Notes: generated by a model from the sequence alone, not told the origin. 64,000 nucleotides of DNA from Euglena gracilis (GCA_039621445.1 CP154955.1:59799564-59863563); one strand, 5' to 3'. Shown: positions 40,918-52,194, numbered from the stretch's first letter. Numbers and translations: made by a program.

Positions 40918-43900
40918 GTCTGTGGCACCCCCCCCCTCCACATATGGCACAAAGTGGGGCCCCCATACCTGGGGAATGGGGGTGGTATGGGGTATGGGGT
41001 ATGGGGTATGGGGTATGGGGTATGGGGTATGGGGTATGGGGTATGGGGTATGGGGTATGGGGGTGGTATGGGGGCCCCACTTTGTGCCATGACTCGCCCC
41101 AGGTCCAAGGGCCAGCCAAGGGCCGGAATTTGAACGTGTTGGGTTTTCGACATTTCGAAACTAAAATGTCGAAAAATTCTTTCTGCTTCTTTTGGCTGGT
41201 TTTTCGATGGTCCAAGGATGCCAGGTTTCAATTTTTTCCCCGATGTCAACCTGTCCACCGAAGAATGCCGAGTATTTTTGCCTATTTTCCTGTGTATTTT
41301 TTGTTGAATGTGCTGGGACAGCAGAGTTGTTTTTTTTAAACGTTCTTAAAGGTCGCCCAGCTCCCCCCGCGGGATGCACGACGTTGTAGCGTTCTACATT
41401 TTCATGTCTGTGTATTTGTCAATGTTCACACCAGACCCACCAGTTGCCCAATCACACACGTCACATCACACACCTTTCCATGTGTTTGTAACTGTATGAT
41501 AACCACCACATGCTCAACCCTAAGTCGACGTTGGCCCCCTCTCTGGACAACGCTTCCCTTCCCACAGAGTTGCAGGGCTCCCCAGCCATCTGGCTGCTCT
41601 ACTTCCACGTCGACTGGAGCCTTGCCTGCCGTCGGCTGGAGCCCATATGGGACCGACTGGCCGACTCCCTCGGGTGTGCTCTACCATATGAAGCCCATCT
41701 GTGTGTCCATAAGCCAATCCAAATACCCCCCAAAAGTCATGGGGGAGTTTATATTTGGTGCAAAGTTCATGGCCGGGTGTCATATTTTGTGGGACAGATG
41801 TTAATCTCTCTTCACCCCTTTTCTCTTCCTTTTTTTTTTTTTTTTTTTTTTGTCTTTTTACTTTTTTGTTCTTTTTTTTTTTTTTTGTTTTTTTTTTTTT
41901 TTTTTCTTTTTTTTTCCTCTCTTTTTTCCCTTCTCTTCTATTTTTTTTGGAGTATTTCAGTCTTTGTACCCTTTTGTCCCTTCCTGTTCTCCTTTCACTT
42001 TTCAAAAGCAATATTTTTTATGTTGGTTGGTGTGTGTGCATCTGTGCGGGCTTGTTGTGTGATGTGTTTTGCGTTGAGCTTTTGAGAGCTTCTTTGTATG
42101 GATTTTCTTGTTCACAGTGGCACGGTGGTTGTGGCAAAGGTGTTCTTCAGGCCACTCTTTTTGACCTGGAATGCCACACCAGGGAGTCCTCAATATATAT
42201 TTTTTAATTTCAGCACCGCCCCAACGTCTTCCTTTAGGCCGTAAACCTTCACAATCTGGGACTCGAACTGAGTCAAAAACAAAAAAGATGTTTCTTTTTC
42301 GACGTGGGGGAAGAAAGGTCGAATAACGCCTTTCTGATGTTTTGGGTGGATGGGGCCACAGTCCAAGGATGCTGGAAATAAACTTTATCCCAACATGCCA
42401 AAAATGCAGCGGGGTGTTTGTGGGGTTATAAGTTGGGGATGTCATAAATAGTGGCTTGGTGTGTACCTGGAAAGGGTCCGGTCCAGAAACATGCCCTATT
42501 TTCGTACCAGGGGGGGGTGTCCCCAAGGTTTTGTGTGTTGAAGAGGGAATCTGGATCTCATCTCCCTTCCTTGCCCCTCGGGGCCACCCACCAAACTGGA
42601 TCCTAAACCCCTGGGATTATGAGTGGAGGTTTTAGGCCCCCTCTGAGGAGTTCGCTTTTAACGCCTCGTAACAGGGAGTTTTGAGCAATCGTATGGTTTT
42701 TTTGTGAAAATGAGCTGGGTTGGCATGTGGTGGGGGGTCGGATCTGGGTGCCTTGGAGTGCCTGCCCAGGCAGGTACTGCCTTGCCTCAGAATGCAGCCT
42801 GATGAAAACCCGCCCACCCCCCTGTGTTAACCCCCACCACAACCCCCGATTTTAACCTCCCTCCGTGTGCCCAATCACCAAACCAACCCTCCCCCCAGAA
42901 AACAACAACAGCAAGAACACGAGGACAAAATGGGGCAAAGTCACACGTGCCCAAAAGTGCCCAGGCACTTGGCCAAGGCACTTCCGGCGCTTTTGGTGCC
43001 GGAACCCAGAAAAGCCCATCCTTGGGCACCTTTTGGCCCACGACCAGGCAGGCACCGACCCCTCCCCCCTGCAGGGGGTTGTGAATGGCGGTCCTGAAGG
43101 GACGGGGTTGTTTCGTTGTTGTAAGGACCGCCCCAAAGGGACCCCCCCCCTCCCGTCAGGCCCACGGGACAGCCAACACCCAGTCTGGGGGTCGAACTGG
43201 GTCGAAACTCAAAACGTTGAAAAACGCATTTTTGGCAGTTTGGGTGGATGGGTGATGGTCCAAGGATGCCAGGAATCACTTTTTTCCCGAACACCCATTT
43301 TTTTTGCCAAAGTATTGCCATTTTTTTGCCCATTATGTCTGTGTATTTTGCCCTAAATGTGCTGGGATGGGAAAAGTTTTTCTGTTTGCGGACCGCCCTG
43401 GTTGCCAGACACTCCAGCACCCCTCCCTCCCCCCCAGGGGTTCACTCAGCTGGGTTTTTCCTCATGGAGGGGGTTTGCAGGAACCAGGGCATAGCTTGAG
43501 AAAATTTGACCCCACCCCCTGGGGTGGGTGTCCAGCCAGCCAGCAGCCTATTTCCAGCCAGCAGCCTTTTCCAGCCCCAGACCTCCTCGGATTTTCGCTT
43601 TTGGGGGCAAAAATCCGAGAAAATGGGCTGAAAATGGGTCGGGCGTGGGCTGGCCAGGGCAATTGTGAGGTCAAAAAATCTTTTTTTTTGCATAACTGGC
43701 AGTTTTTTGGACATTTTTGCAAATTCGATTTTTTGTGGTGCCCAGTTCGACCCCAGGTCGGGCCTGGCTCCTGCCTGGGACCCCTCGGGGGGGGGGAGGG
43801 GGGGGTCAGCCAGCAGCCTTTTTCCAGCCAGCCCAAATATTCCAGCCTCTGGTCTGGGGGGAATTGTGGCCTGGCGGCGGCGGAGCAGAGCCAGCAGGCG

Positions 43901-44827
43901 GTGCAGCGCTTCGGCATCAACACCTTCCCCACCGTGAAGGCTTGCCCCCGGCCCACTCCTGGTTTTGGTTCGCGGCAGTCGTAATGAAATGTCGTATTTT
44001 TTTTTCAACCTTCCGTTGATTCTGCTTGTTTTGCTTTGTTTTGCTTGCTTGGCTGCCTTCAGATTTGTTTGTTTATGGCTATTCTTGTGGGTATTGTGTG
44101 TGTGTGCTATTCTTGTGTGTGTGTGTTTTTATTTTAACCACCCAAAAAAATGTGCTGTTTGCTTTCCAAAGGAAGATCAAGTGCGTTCAAGTGCGGTTAG
44201 TGCGGTTATGAAGCATAAAATGGCATTTGTTCTTCAGGAAAACAATTATAAATATGATGATTGAGAAAAAAACAACAACTAATGAAGATCTATCCCCTAT
44301 CTATCACCCATCCCCAAAACACCTCTGGGGGTCTTTGCTTTCAGGGGGGTCCTCAAGGGATTTATTTCTTAAGCACCCACCCCCCCTCCGTGCCAAAGGC
44401 TGACCAAGGGCCGATCTGGGGCTTGAACGGGTTGAAGACCAAAAAGTTGCATTTTTTGATGTCTTGGCTGGTTTGGCAAAGGTCCAAAGACGCCAGAATT
44501 CAATTTTTTCCCCCCGATGCCGACCTGTTTTCACCAAAAAGTGTCGAATTTTTGTGCTTTTTTTCCTGTGAGTTTCAGTTGAATGTGCTGGGACAGCAGT
44601 GCATTTTTTTTAATTTCCTTCCCACCCTGGATGCTTTGCAGTTCGCCTGCCTTTTGTTTTCACTACTATTTTCACGCTTTCATTTTTATTTTCATTACGC
44701 TGGCTTTCCTTTCCTCTGCGGTCCTCCCGTCTTCTGCCCTGGGGCCTCAGGTGGCGCGGATGGGGCTCGTTTACACGTACGACGGCCCCCTGACGTACGA
44801 GACCCTCTACGCGTTCGCCCACGGGGG
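40812..44827 (+). CDS. TMX3-like ER transmembrane thioredoxin, degenerate active site (5 exons seen)
   Basis: The gene encodes a secretory thioredoxin-fold protein. A signal peptide MAPRWLPLLLAVVWLLPGPL is followed by a thioredoxin domain closest to TMX3, an ER membrane protein disulfide isomerase. Diagnostic matches are RRLEPIWDRL (TMX3 'KKLEPIW'), RFGINTFPT ('FGVRGYPT', with the cis-proline) and YTYDGPLTYETLYAFAH ('YNYRGPRT-D-I-EFAH'). The redox motif reads D-W-S-L-A-C instead of P-W-C-G-H-C, so the nucleophilic first cysteine is serine. Exons are 40812-40917, 41568-41673, 42118-42139 (22 nt), about 43886-43933 and 44751-~44827, all phase-compatible with GT-AG sites. A later exon at 49056-49227 could supply the membrane segment; the rest of the luminal part was not found. 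This may be the whole gene's 5' half, or a shortened paralogue. Confidence 0.78.
40944..41090. repeat. (TATGGGG)n array inside a perfect 26-bp inverted repeat
   Basis: About 11 copies of the heptamer TATGGGG (40984-41061) are flanked by ATGGCACAAAGTGGGGCCCC... and its exact reverse complement. The G4 tracts could form quadruplexes. It is in intron 1 of the TMX3-like gene. Confidence 0.9.
41100..41360 (+). mobile_element. MITE, CAGGGCGGTCC-related subfamily
   Basis: It contains AAGGGCCAGCCAAGGGCCGG, TTTTTCGATGGTCCAAGGATG and GAATGTGCTGGGACAGCAGAG, the conserved order of the family. It belongs to a subfamily shared with 44390-44620 ('CTGGTTTGGCAAAGGTCCAAA'). It is in TMX3-like intron 1. Confidence 0.65.
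41568..41673 (+). CDS. TMX3-like exon 2, redox-motif exon
   Basis: It encodes AIWLLYFHVDWSLACRRLEP then IWDRLADSL, the beta-strand and active-site helix of a thioredoxin fold. The acceptor is TTCCCACAG|AG, joining in phase with exon 1 (GAG codon). The donor is TCGG|GTGTGC, phase 2. Confidence 0.85.
41829..41948. repeat. 120-nt near-pure T/pyrimidine tract
   Basis: Almost entirely T with a few C and G, in TMX3-like intron 2, about 170 bp upstream of the micro-exon acceptor. It may be a reverse-inserted poly(A) tail or a slippage tract. Confidence 0.85.
42118..42139 (+). CDS. TMX3-like exon 3, 22-nt micro-exon
   Basis: The sequence between TTCACAG and GTGTTC encodes G-T-V-V-V-A-K, the thioredoxin beta-strand that in TMX3 reads 'SPVKVGKMDA'. 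Phase is correct on both sides (2 in, 0 out). Confidence 0.65.
43085..43402 (+). mobile_element. MITE, CAGGGCGGTCC family
   Basis: The left end is degraded (GAATGGCGGTCCTGAAGGGAC). The interior GGATGGGTGATGGTCCAAGG and the right end GCGGACCGCCCTG are good matches. It sits in the TMX3-like gene's intron 3. Confidence 0.72.
43500..43870 (+). repeat. CCAGCCAGCCAGCAGCC dispersed repeat
   Basis: The blocks GTCCAGCCAGCCAGCAGCCT, GGGCTGGCCAGGGC and TTGCATA-CTGGCAGT-TTTTGG-CAT occur in the same order at 56380-56660. Shorter copies of the CCAGCCAGCAGCCTTTTTCC end lie near 9000, 11730, 31660 and 62520. It is in TMX3-like intron 3, running up to exon 4. Confidence 0.6.
43886..43933 (+). CDS. TMX3-like exon 4, cis-proline exon
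   Basis: It encodes QSQQAVQRFGINTFPT. The donor ACC|GTGAAG and the next acceptor CAG|GTGGCG are both phase 0. The start may be 43886 or 43889. The usual 'DAT' before this helix is not encoded, so another tiny exon could be missing. Confidence 0.72.
44751..44827 (+). CDS. TMX3-like exon 5
   Basis: It encodes ARMGLVYTYDGPLTYETLYA then FAHG, the last strand and helix of the thioredoxin domain. The acceptor is GGGCCTCAG. The 3' end is uncertain: GGGGG|GTACAT at 44827 or a later site, since the open frame continues GYMERPGEPLP, which resembles the TMX3 linker. Confidence 0.75.
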
Positions 44828-45308
44828 GTACATGGAGCGCCCCGGCGAACCCTTGCCTGCCAGGGGGAGCACCTGGAACTCCTCAGGCGTCAACAGTACC
44901 CCACCTCCCAAATGATACCACCCTGTGGAGTGCCATTTGCTTTGGTCAGCGCGCTTTCACAGTCGGGGGCCACTGGGGTCGCAGCGGCAGGTGCTCCTGA
45001 ACCCATGCTCACGGCGTCGCAGGGATTGTGCCGTGCGTGAACACACGTTATCGTACCTTTTCTGTGTGGCCCGCCATCGTTTCCTGCCGAGCCTCAGGTG
45101 TGCCGGTATGCGCACCACACCCAAACCCCCGAATTCAAGCCCCCCCCCCCGACTCATTGGCCCCAGGCTGTTGAGTTCAACATGCACATTTTAGTTTGTG
45201 TTTTTGTTACAAACATTTTTGTTCAGGCACAGTTAGCCGGGTGCTGCAGAGTCAACTTGCCCCCCCCCCCAAGCTGGCCTTGGCCTGAAAAGGCCAACAC
45301 AGCCCGGG

Positions 45309-45560
45309 CGATGAGCCTGGGGGGTGGGTGGCCTCGCGGAGCAGCCCTGCCCGCACCGGCGCGGCCCCCGCTGCCGCTCTTCCCGGAGGAGGAGCTCTAG
45401 GGGGGACGCCGGCGATGGGCCACACTGCCGCGCTGCCACCCGCGGATGGCGGGGCATGCGCCGGGCTGCCCGCCCCCGTGCCGGTTTGTCCGCCGCGCTG
45501 ACCCGGCCCTGCCTGTTCCGCTTCATACCCCGACCTGGACGATGTACATACCCGTCGTTT
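45309..45560 (+). other. GC-rich exon-like island, unassigned
   Basis: This short island has the high GC typical of exons in this window and no homopolymer runs. Several frames are open on both strands (one plus frame ends in [10 protein letters not shown]-stop at 45400). I recognise no domain. It sits between the TMX3-like exons and a CA microsatellite and could hold an exon of that gene. Confidence 0.3.
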
Positions 45561-45605
45561 CCTCTCCCCGACGTTCGCAGCGCACCACGCCAGAGCGGTG
45601 CACAA

Positions 45606-45658
45606 TGCACCACACACACACACTCGCTGACACACACACACACACACACACACGCACG

Positions 45659-45693
<35 letters not shown>

Positions 45694-45995
45694 GCGCTGA
45701 CACACACACACGCGCGCGCGCGCACACGCACACACACACACACACTCGCTGACACACACACACACACACTCTCTCTCTCTCTCTCTGACACACACACACA
45801 CACACACGCACACGCACACACACACACACACACACACTCACTGACACATACACTCATAGGCACATACACACATTCAAACACATTCAAGCACACACATGTA
45901 CACACACACACACACAGGTAACACATGCACACACACGCCCTCACGCAACGCACACCCTGCGCACGCACACGCACACCCAAACACACACACACACC
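45606..45995. repeat. (CA)n microsatellite with CGCG and CTCT interruptions
   Basis: About 390 bp of CA repeats broken by CGCGCG, (CT)n and CTGACA units. Further CA tracts follow at 46235-46350 and 46658-46830. Confidence 0.95.
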
Positions 45996-46009
45996 AAAAG
46001 GAAGGATTG

Positions 46010-46232
46010 GGGGCTTGAGGAGGGTCGAAAATTAAAAAGTCGAAAAGCATTTTTTTTCCGTTCCGGGTGGGTGGGCGATGGTCCAAGGATGCGAGGAATA
46101 AATTTTTTTCCCCAATGTCGACCTGTTCTTGCCGAAAAATGCCAAATTTCCTTCCCAGTTTTCCTGTGGATTTTTCTTTGAATGTGCTGGGACAGCGGAA
46201 TTTTTTTTATTTCCTTAAGGACCGCCCTGACG
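46010..46232 (+). mobile_element. MITE, CAGGGCGGTCC family, truncated left end
   Basis: It begins within the family at GGGTCGAAAATTAAAAAGTCG and runs to AAGGACCGCCCTG. It is embedded in CA-rich DNA a little upstream of the 46352 copy. Confidence 0.7.
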
Positions 46233-46351
46233 CACCCACATGCGCATGCATGCACGCACGCGTATGTACACGTAAATTACACAACGCAAACAACACAAGA
46301 AAAAACACGCACGCACACGCGCGCGCGCACACACACACACACACGCAGCAC

Positions 46352-46658
46352 CAGGGCAGCTCACAAGGGACAGGAAGCTTTTTTTCCTTTAAGGACCGCC
46401 CCTTGAGGACCGCCCTCAACCTCAGGGATGGCCAACAGCCGATCTGGGGATCGAACAGGTCAAAAATCAAACAGGCGAAAATCACACTTTTTGACGGTTT
46501 GGGTGGATGGGCGATGGTGTAAGGATTACCAGAAATCTTTTTTTTTTGAAATCGGCCCACTTTTGCCAAGATATGCCGTTTTTTTGTCCATTTTTCGTAT
46601 GAATTTTTCATTGAATGTGCTGTGCTGGGAAGTTTTTTTTTCGTTAAAGATCACCCTG
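46352..46658 (+). mobile_element. MITE, CAGGGCGGTCC family, in a CA repeat
   Basis: This 307-bp copy has ends CAGGGCAGCTC / GATCACCCTG. It is flanked by CGCAGCAC and CACAGCAC (7 of 8 identical), inserted into (CA)n DNA. The left arm carries a second internal copy of the terminal sequence (AAGGACCGCCC), as do the copies at 29.17, 33.57 and 43.09 kb. Confidence 0.82.
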
Positions 46659-46849
46659 CACAGCACACACAACACACACAACACACACACACACACACGC
46701 ACAACACACGCAACACACACACACACACACAACACACACACACACACACAACACAACACACACAACACACACACAACACAACACACACAACACACACACG
46801 CAACACACACATACACACTTGGTAGATGCACCTGACTGAAGCCACATAC

Positions 46850-47604
46850 AGTGCCAAGAAACACACGCGCAAGTAACTCGACGCGTGCGCTCGACGTGAC
46901 CTCAAATGTGCAATACACTCGCAATGTGCGTGGCCCACAGCCGTGCTGCACATCAGTTCTTGCCAGCCCGGGCTGCATTCCCGATTCAGCTCAGAGGGTC
47001 GACAAGGGGGGGGGGGCTGTGGTGTGGTCAGAGGCGAGCGCCAGGCCCAAAAAGCAAGAGGCTCAAAAAAATGGTGCACACAGGGGGTCTTGTGGTGAGC
47101 GCTTAACTCCATTTGTTTTCTGCATTTTTCTGCTATTTGGGATTTCCGATACCCCCCACCGAGGCATGTGCATGACCTCCACCACCTCCCGATCAGGCCG
47201 GGCAAGCCAGGCACCGCCGTCTTGAGTGCCCCGATGTGAACGGACGCGCCTTTCCCTGCCCACCGCTGTCCTGCCCAAGTGCGCCGTGCCTGACTGTTTG
47301 CTCTCCGGCCCGCAACCGCCGCCTTGCATTCCCTCTTCCAAACCTTGGTCCAGCCCTTGCATTTGGTGGCCGATCGAGCAGCCAACTCAAGGGCAAACAA
47401 TGCTTCCTGGAATTTGTCTCTCCACGCAAATCTCGAAAATGGACGACTTTTTGTTATGTTTTGGTCCCGTTGAGTGCCTGGACGACACTCGGACCCTTGG
47501 ACCCTTGGACCGCCCTTAAAAAATAGAACCTTCAAAAAATCTTTTAAAACCCTAAAAAGGTTTTGAAAAATTTTTTTGATGAAAAATCTCTTGATGTGCT
47601 TCAC
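46850..47604 (-). other. Long unrecognised open frame, minus strand
   Basis: The frame stays open for about 250 codons through non-repetitive sequence before entering a CA microsatellite. It includes FQEALFALELAARSATKCKG and AVAGRRANSQARRTWAGQRW. No domain or splice structure is recognisable, and it may be a chance open frame. Confidence 0.2.
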
Positions 47605-47609
47605 ATCTC

Positions 47610-48700
47610 AGTGAACGCAAAGGTAATCCCCCCAAATAATGCCCCCCCGGGGTATTATTTTTTCTGCAGTCCCGGTCTGAGGGGGGGGGGGTGTTTTTTG
47701 GGGTGGTAATAGCACCCCAAATTTTTCGAAATTTTTCGAAGTCCCATAGGACCCAAAAATAGCACCTAAAACCCCCTTTGGGTCATTTTTTGTCCTTTCT
47801 TATGAAATTTAGCATCCTTTGGGGCCAGGTGATCCAGAAAAATCGTTTTTTGGTCAGGTCAAAATCCAGGTCGAGATTGGGGGGGGGTATTATCTCGGTC
47901 GCCTGAGTCAGAACCCGAGGGGGGGGGGTATTAGCTTTTATTTAATTTTTTATCTGCTTTTTTATTTGACTTTTTATTTATTTGATTTTTTTATCTGCTT
48001 TTTTATTTGCCTCAACGCCTGTCCCCACAGCATTCCGCGGAGTGGATCCTGTCGGCAGACAGACAAAGTTGCCAAGCAGGTGAAGTGACATCCCATCAAA
48101 ATCAGGGGGTTCATTTCTCAGTCTTAAACACACATATCTGGGGGGAAACCTCGATACACAGAGCGTTGCACTGGTCAACCTGTGCACATTGCAAACACTG
48201 AACCGTCCTTATTGGTCTCCCCCCTTGCCAGGTCATTCGGTCGAAGTTTTTGCCAGAATTGTTTTTGAAGGGTTTTAAAGGTTTTTTTCAAGGTTTAAAG
48301 GCACCTTAAAAAATTTCTGACTAAGCACGTCACGCAAATGTCTTTTTTTATCATCCTGGGGACAATGGGAATAAAGAACAGTAATTACTTTGAAACTTGC
48401 TTGCGCAAATTGCCAGGTGATCGAATTTACACTTGTTTGCCCAATTGGGCAAGTAATTTTCAGTCTTTTCTTTGTGCAATTGCACAAAAGGATTCATTCA
48501 TTAATCCTCACTGGGACCTTACCTTGACAAGCTTTTCTTTTCAGTCATGAATGCATAATTGAGCGTCCTCTACCACGTTCATTTGAGAGTTATTACTTTT
48601 CTGGCTGGTGCCTTACGCCTCAAATTAGAACGTTCCAGCAGGCATGTGAAGGACGTCAGAATTATGAGGCACCTGGTCATCACCGGGTGTGTGTTGTCGG
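47610..48700. other. Intergenic, TTAT/G-run DNA with one possible small exon
   Basis: 47620-48000 is G/C-run and T-rich. A short GC-rich piece after TGTCCCCACAG (48030-48065, frame HSAEWILSADRQ) could be an exon of the TMX3-like gene. The remainder shows nothing recognisable. Confidence 0.3.
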
Positions 48701-48819
48701 AATTGCACTTTTTTGTTGCTGTCGGATAACTTCTAAACTGTCGCCCCAATATGTCTGTGAAAAAACAGGGAGCACATGGGCCCGGGAAAAGTGCCCCGGG
48801 TCATCATGTCATTTCTATG

Positions 48820-49015
48820 ACACAGACACATACACATACACAGACACGCACGCACACACGCACACACACAACACACACACAACACGCACATACACACACA
48901 CACACATACACAACCCACAGCACACAACACACACGCGCACAACACAGACACAGACACACACACACACAGCGAGAGAGAGACATACAGACAGACACACACA
49001 CACACACACGCACAC
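48820..49015. repeat. (CA)n microsatellite
   Basis: CACACA with GA and ACAG interruptions, directly before the candidate transmembrane exon. A TGTG/GTAT-rich tract follows that exon at 49230-49460. Confidence 0.95.
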
Positions 49016-49055
49016 AGTGCAGCCCTGTTCCCCGGTCTTCAACCACTCCACACAG

Positions 49056-49227
49056 GTCTCCCCCACCGGCGGGCACCGCCAAGGCTGCACGGACGCCCCG
49101 CCGCCGCCTATGTCACTGCACAAGTTGGCGCCGTTCTTCGCCATCGCTGCGGCACTGGCGGGCGGGGCGTACCTGATGCTGCCCCGCCCCAGGCCGCACC
49201 CCCGCTTCTTATTCGACACCCCCGGGG
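49056..49227 (+). CDS. Candidate exon with a transmembrane segment
   Basis: A GC-rich island in microsatellite DNA has the acceptor CCACACAG|GTC and donor CCCGGGG|GTTTTG. One frame is open throughout and encodes LHKLAPFFAIAAALAGGAYL then MLPRPRPHPRF, a single hydrophobic helix followed by basic residues. Position and strand fit the membrane anchor of the TMX3-like gene 4 kb upstream; an independent first exon starting at the internal ATG (49110) is the alternative. Confidence 0.45.
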
Positions 49228-50129
49228 GTTTTGTGTGTTTGCATTGTTTGTGTGCACATATACACGGTTGTGCGTATGTATGCATGTTTGTGCGTATTTA
49301 TGTATGTTTTTGCGCATGTGTGCATGTTTGTGCGTATGCATGCATGGTTGCGAATACATTTACATACTTACATATACCTATGTATGCATATGTACACATG
49401 TATGTATGTAAATACATATGGATGTGTGCATGTATGCATGTTTGTATGTGTGCATGTATACGTGCTGAGGCTACTTAGGCTGCCAGGCTAAAAATCCTAA
49501 TACTTTTCAAATTCACCTGAATGGGAAGCCCTATGGGTGGTGGATGGGGAGGGGGGTCGGACCACCCCAACCTACCCCCTGGGTGGGCGGCGACCACCTC
49601 TCCCCCACCGGGCCATCCCGGAAAGCCCTGGACCCTCTGCTCATTGTGAACGACACATTTCCACATCGCTCGACACCATACAAACTTAGGTGGTTTGGCC
49701 ACCAAAGTTTCGTCATCACAGAAACACCATCTGTGCAGGCTGTCCTGAAGGGCCGAGTGTTTTTTTTCCCCTTTAAGGACCGCCCTTAGGCCTAAGAACC
49801 ACCAATGCGCATCGAAAAGGGTTGGAAATTACTAAGAAGTCGAAAAGCGCATTCTTTGACGTTTTGGGCGGATGGGCGATGTCGAAGGATGCCTGGAAAC
49901 ATCCCCCCCCCCCCCGAAGTCGACCCGTCTTGCCAAAATATGGCGATTTTTGGCCATTTTCCCTGTGCATTTTGCATCGAATTTGGTGGGACCAGTTTTG
50001 ATCTTTTTTTGTTACCTCCCCCCCAGCATACTGACCCCCCCTTGTCATTGACCCCCTGAGCTGCTGGCCCAAGTTGACCAGGTTTTGAATAGTGCTGAGC
50101 TCTTAATGAGAGCTGCACGTAATGGACGT

Positions 50130-51620
50130 TGGAAAAGATTGGGACTGCGAATTTCGCAGATTTACATTATTTTTTCCGATTTTCTGACTTTTTTGACCCG
50201 TTTTTGACCCAAACACCATCGGTTTCGGGCAAAAAACGGGGTGTTGGGGGGTCGAAAAACGCTCCGGGAGGCCAAAAAACATGGTTTCGGGCCAAAAAAA
50301 ATTTTCCCGTCTTTTTTGACCCATTTTTAACTCAAATTCAATGGGTTTCGGGCCCAAAACGGAGCGCTGGCGGGTTGAAAAACGCTCATTTTCGGCTCAA
50401 AAACATGTTTTCTGGGTCCGGGAGGCCAAAAAGCATGGTTTCGGGCAAAATATTTTTTTTCGAATTTTTTCGAGTTTTTGACCCAAAAAATGGCCGAAAA
50501 CGGCCAAGTCAAATCAGGCCAAAACTGTACAAAATGGCCAAAATTGGCCGAAAAATGGTCGTAACTCAAGCTAGACGGAGAGTTGCGGGGATATTAAAAT
50601 ACAGTTAGATAGAGCATTTTTAGGGCTTCAATTTAGGTTTCCGGACTTTTCCTTTGATTCCCCTCATTTTTAAGAAATTTTAGACAAAGTGCTTTTTTGA
50701 TCCAAAACAGGGCCGAAAACGGCCTAATCGCAAGCCTGCCACGCTGTTTTGGGCTGTAAATCAGCCATATTTCGGGCGAGGCGGGGAGTTGCGGGGAAAT
50801 CAAAATACGGTTTGATAGGGCGTTCCAAGGGCTTCAATTTAGGTCTGCGGACATTTCCTTTGGTTTTTCTTCATTTCCGAGGTATTTTGAAAACATCGAT
50901 TTTTTTGACCCCAAAACAGCCCAAAATGGCCCCAGAAATGGGCCAAAATTGGCCGAAAAATGACCGTAACTCGGGCTACACGAAGAGTTGGGGGAAAAAG
51001 TTGTTGGGGGCATTCATTGGTTGGATAGGGCATTCATTCCAAGGGCTTCATTTTTGCTCTGGGCTTTTCCTTTGATTTTGCTCATTGTCCAGATATTTTG
51101 GGAAATCAATTTTTTTGGGCCAAAAAGCGGCCCAAACAAACACCCCAAAAAGGCCGAAACACAGGCCAGGCGTGTCGGCGGCCAAAACGGCGAACAGGGG
51201 GCGATAGAGGGCTTCCAGGGGTACATTTCGTCAGACCGACATTTCCGAAAATAATGTTCTTTTTCTCGAGATATTTTCAAAAAATCAATTTTTTGACCGA
51301 TTTTTGGACCCCGGCGAAATGGCAGAGTCGGAAGAGGGGGGGGGGCAGGCCAATCCTACCCAGTTTGGACCCCTTCGCGCGTGAATAAATTGGGCCTGGG
51401 GGGAGTTGGGGGTCAAACGACAGTGATTCGGAAATTCGAAATCCAGTCGCTCGCGACTGAAAAAAAAATCCGGGAAACGGGCCGGGATCATGGTGATAAT
51501 CCGCCGGTTTTCACGGTCTACCCTGAGGGGAGGGGAGGGCGGGGTTGGGTCAAACCCCCCCTTTTCCCCAGTGGTAAGCTTCGCTCTTACCCATAAAGGG
51601 ACAAGAGCTCAGCGACCCCC
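50130..51620 (-). repeat. Inverted copy of the 19-kb repeat
   Basis: It reads as the reverse complement of 19005-20140, with extra units, from GACCCGTTTTTGACCCAAAC to CGCTCTTACCCATAAAGGG. I see no open frame across the repeat units. Confidence 0.75.
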
Positions 51621-52194
51621 CCCTACCCTGAAAAATTTAAATACGTTCAAAATTGCACCACGAGGAATGATTTCCCAGAAATGTCTTCGTCTGACGAAGT
51701 GGCTGGGAAACGTCGAAAACACACAGTTCCCAAGATGGCGTCCAATGGTGTTAGGGTGAGTCGAGAATTTGTCCGGTTATGTGGCATGTGAGCCCAAAAG
51801 AAGGTGACCCCCCCCTGGGCTGTTGGGCCCAACTTCACCTGGGTCAATGTCCCCAGCGGGGGGGGGGGCAGGACCACCCTGTATCTGTGTCGCCAAATGC
51901 AGTCGTCTGTGACCTCCAGGTGACCATGCCTCCATTTTTTTTCATCCGAATTTATCCAGATGAGTGTCATCGCGTCAAAGCCCATCGTACCACATCGTGT
52001 CATATTTTGGTGCGATGCGGCGCTCACATCGCACCGCACAACCGCCGCACCGCAGCGTCCCGCACTGCGTCGCCCCCCAGCACACCCCAACCACCTCTCC
52101 TTTTCTGCTCGCCACAATCCATTTGGCCATTTGGGCTGCGGTGGATTTCACGCTCGTCCCTCGCTTGCGCTTGGGGGGTCAGGCCTGGCTGCAG

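Noticed and set aside
40053-41258. 401-codon minus-strand frame, the longest in the window
   Set aside because: Its middle is the (TATGGGG)n array read as IPHTPYP repeats, and it runs antisense across the TMX3-like first exon; no domain.
41755-42207. Phe-rich frame of 150 codons
   Set aside because: Translation of the poly-T tract in an intron.
45233-45992. Cys/Val-rich open frames (also 48733-49082, 46526-46978)
   Set aside because: Translation of (CA)n microsatellites, not genes.
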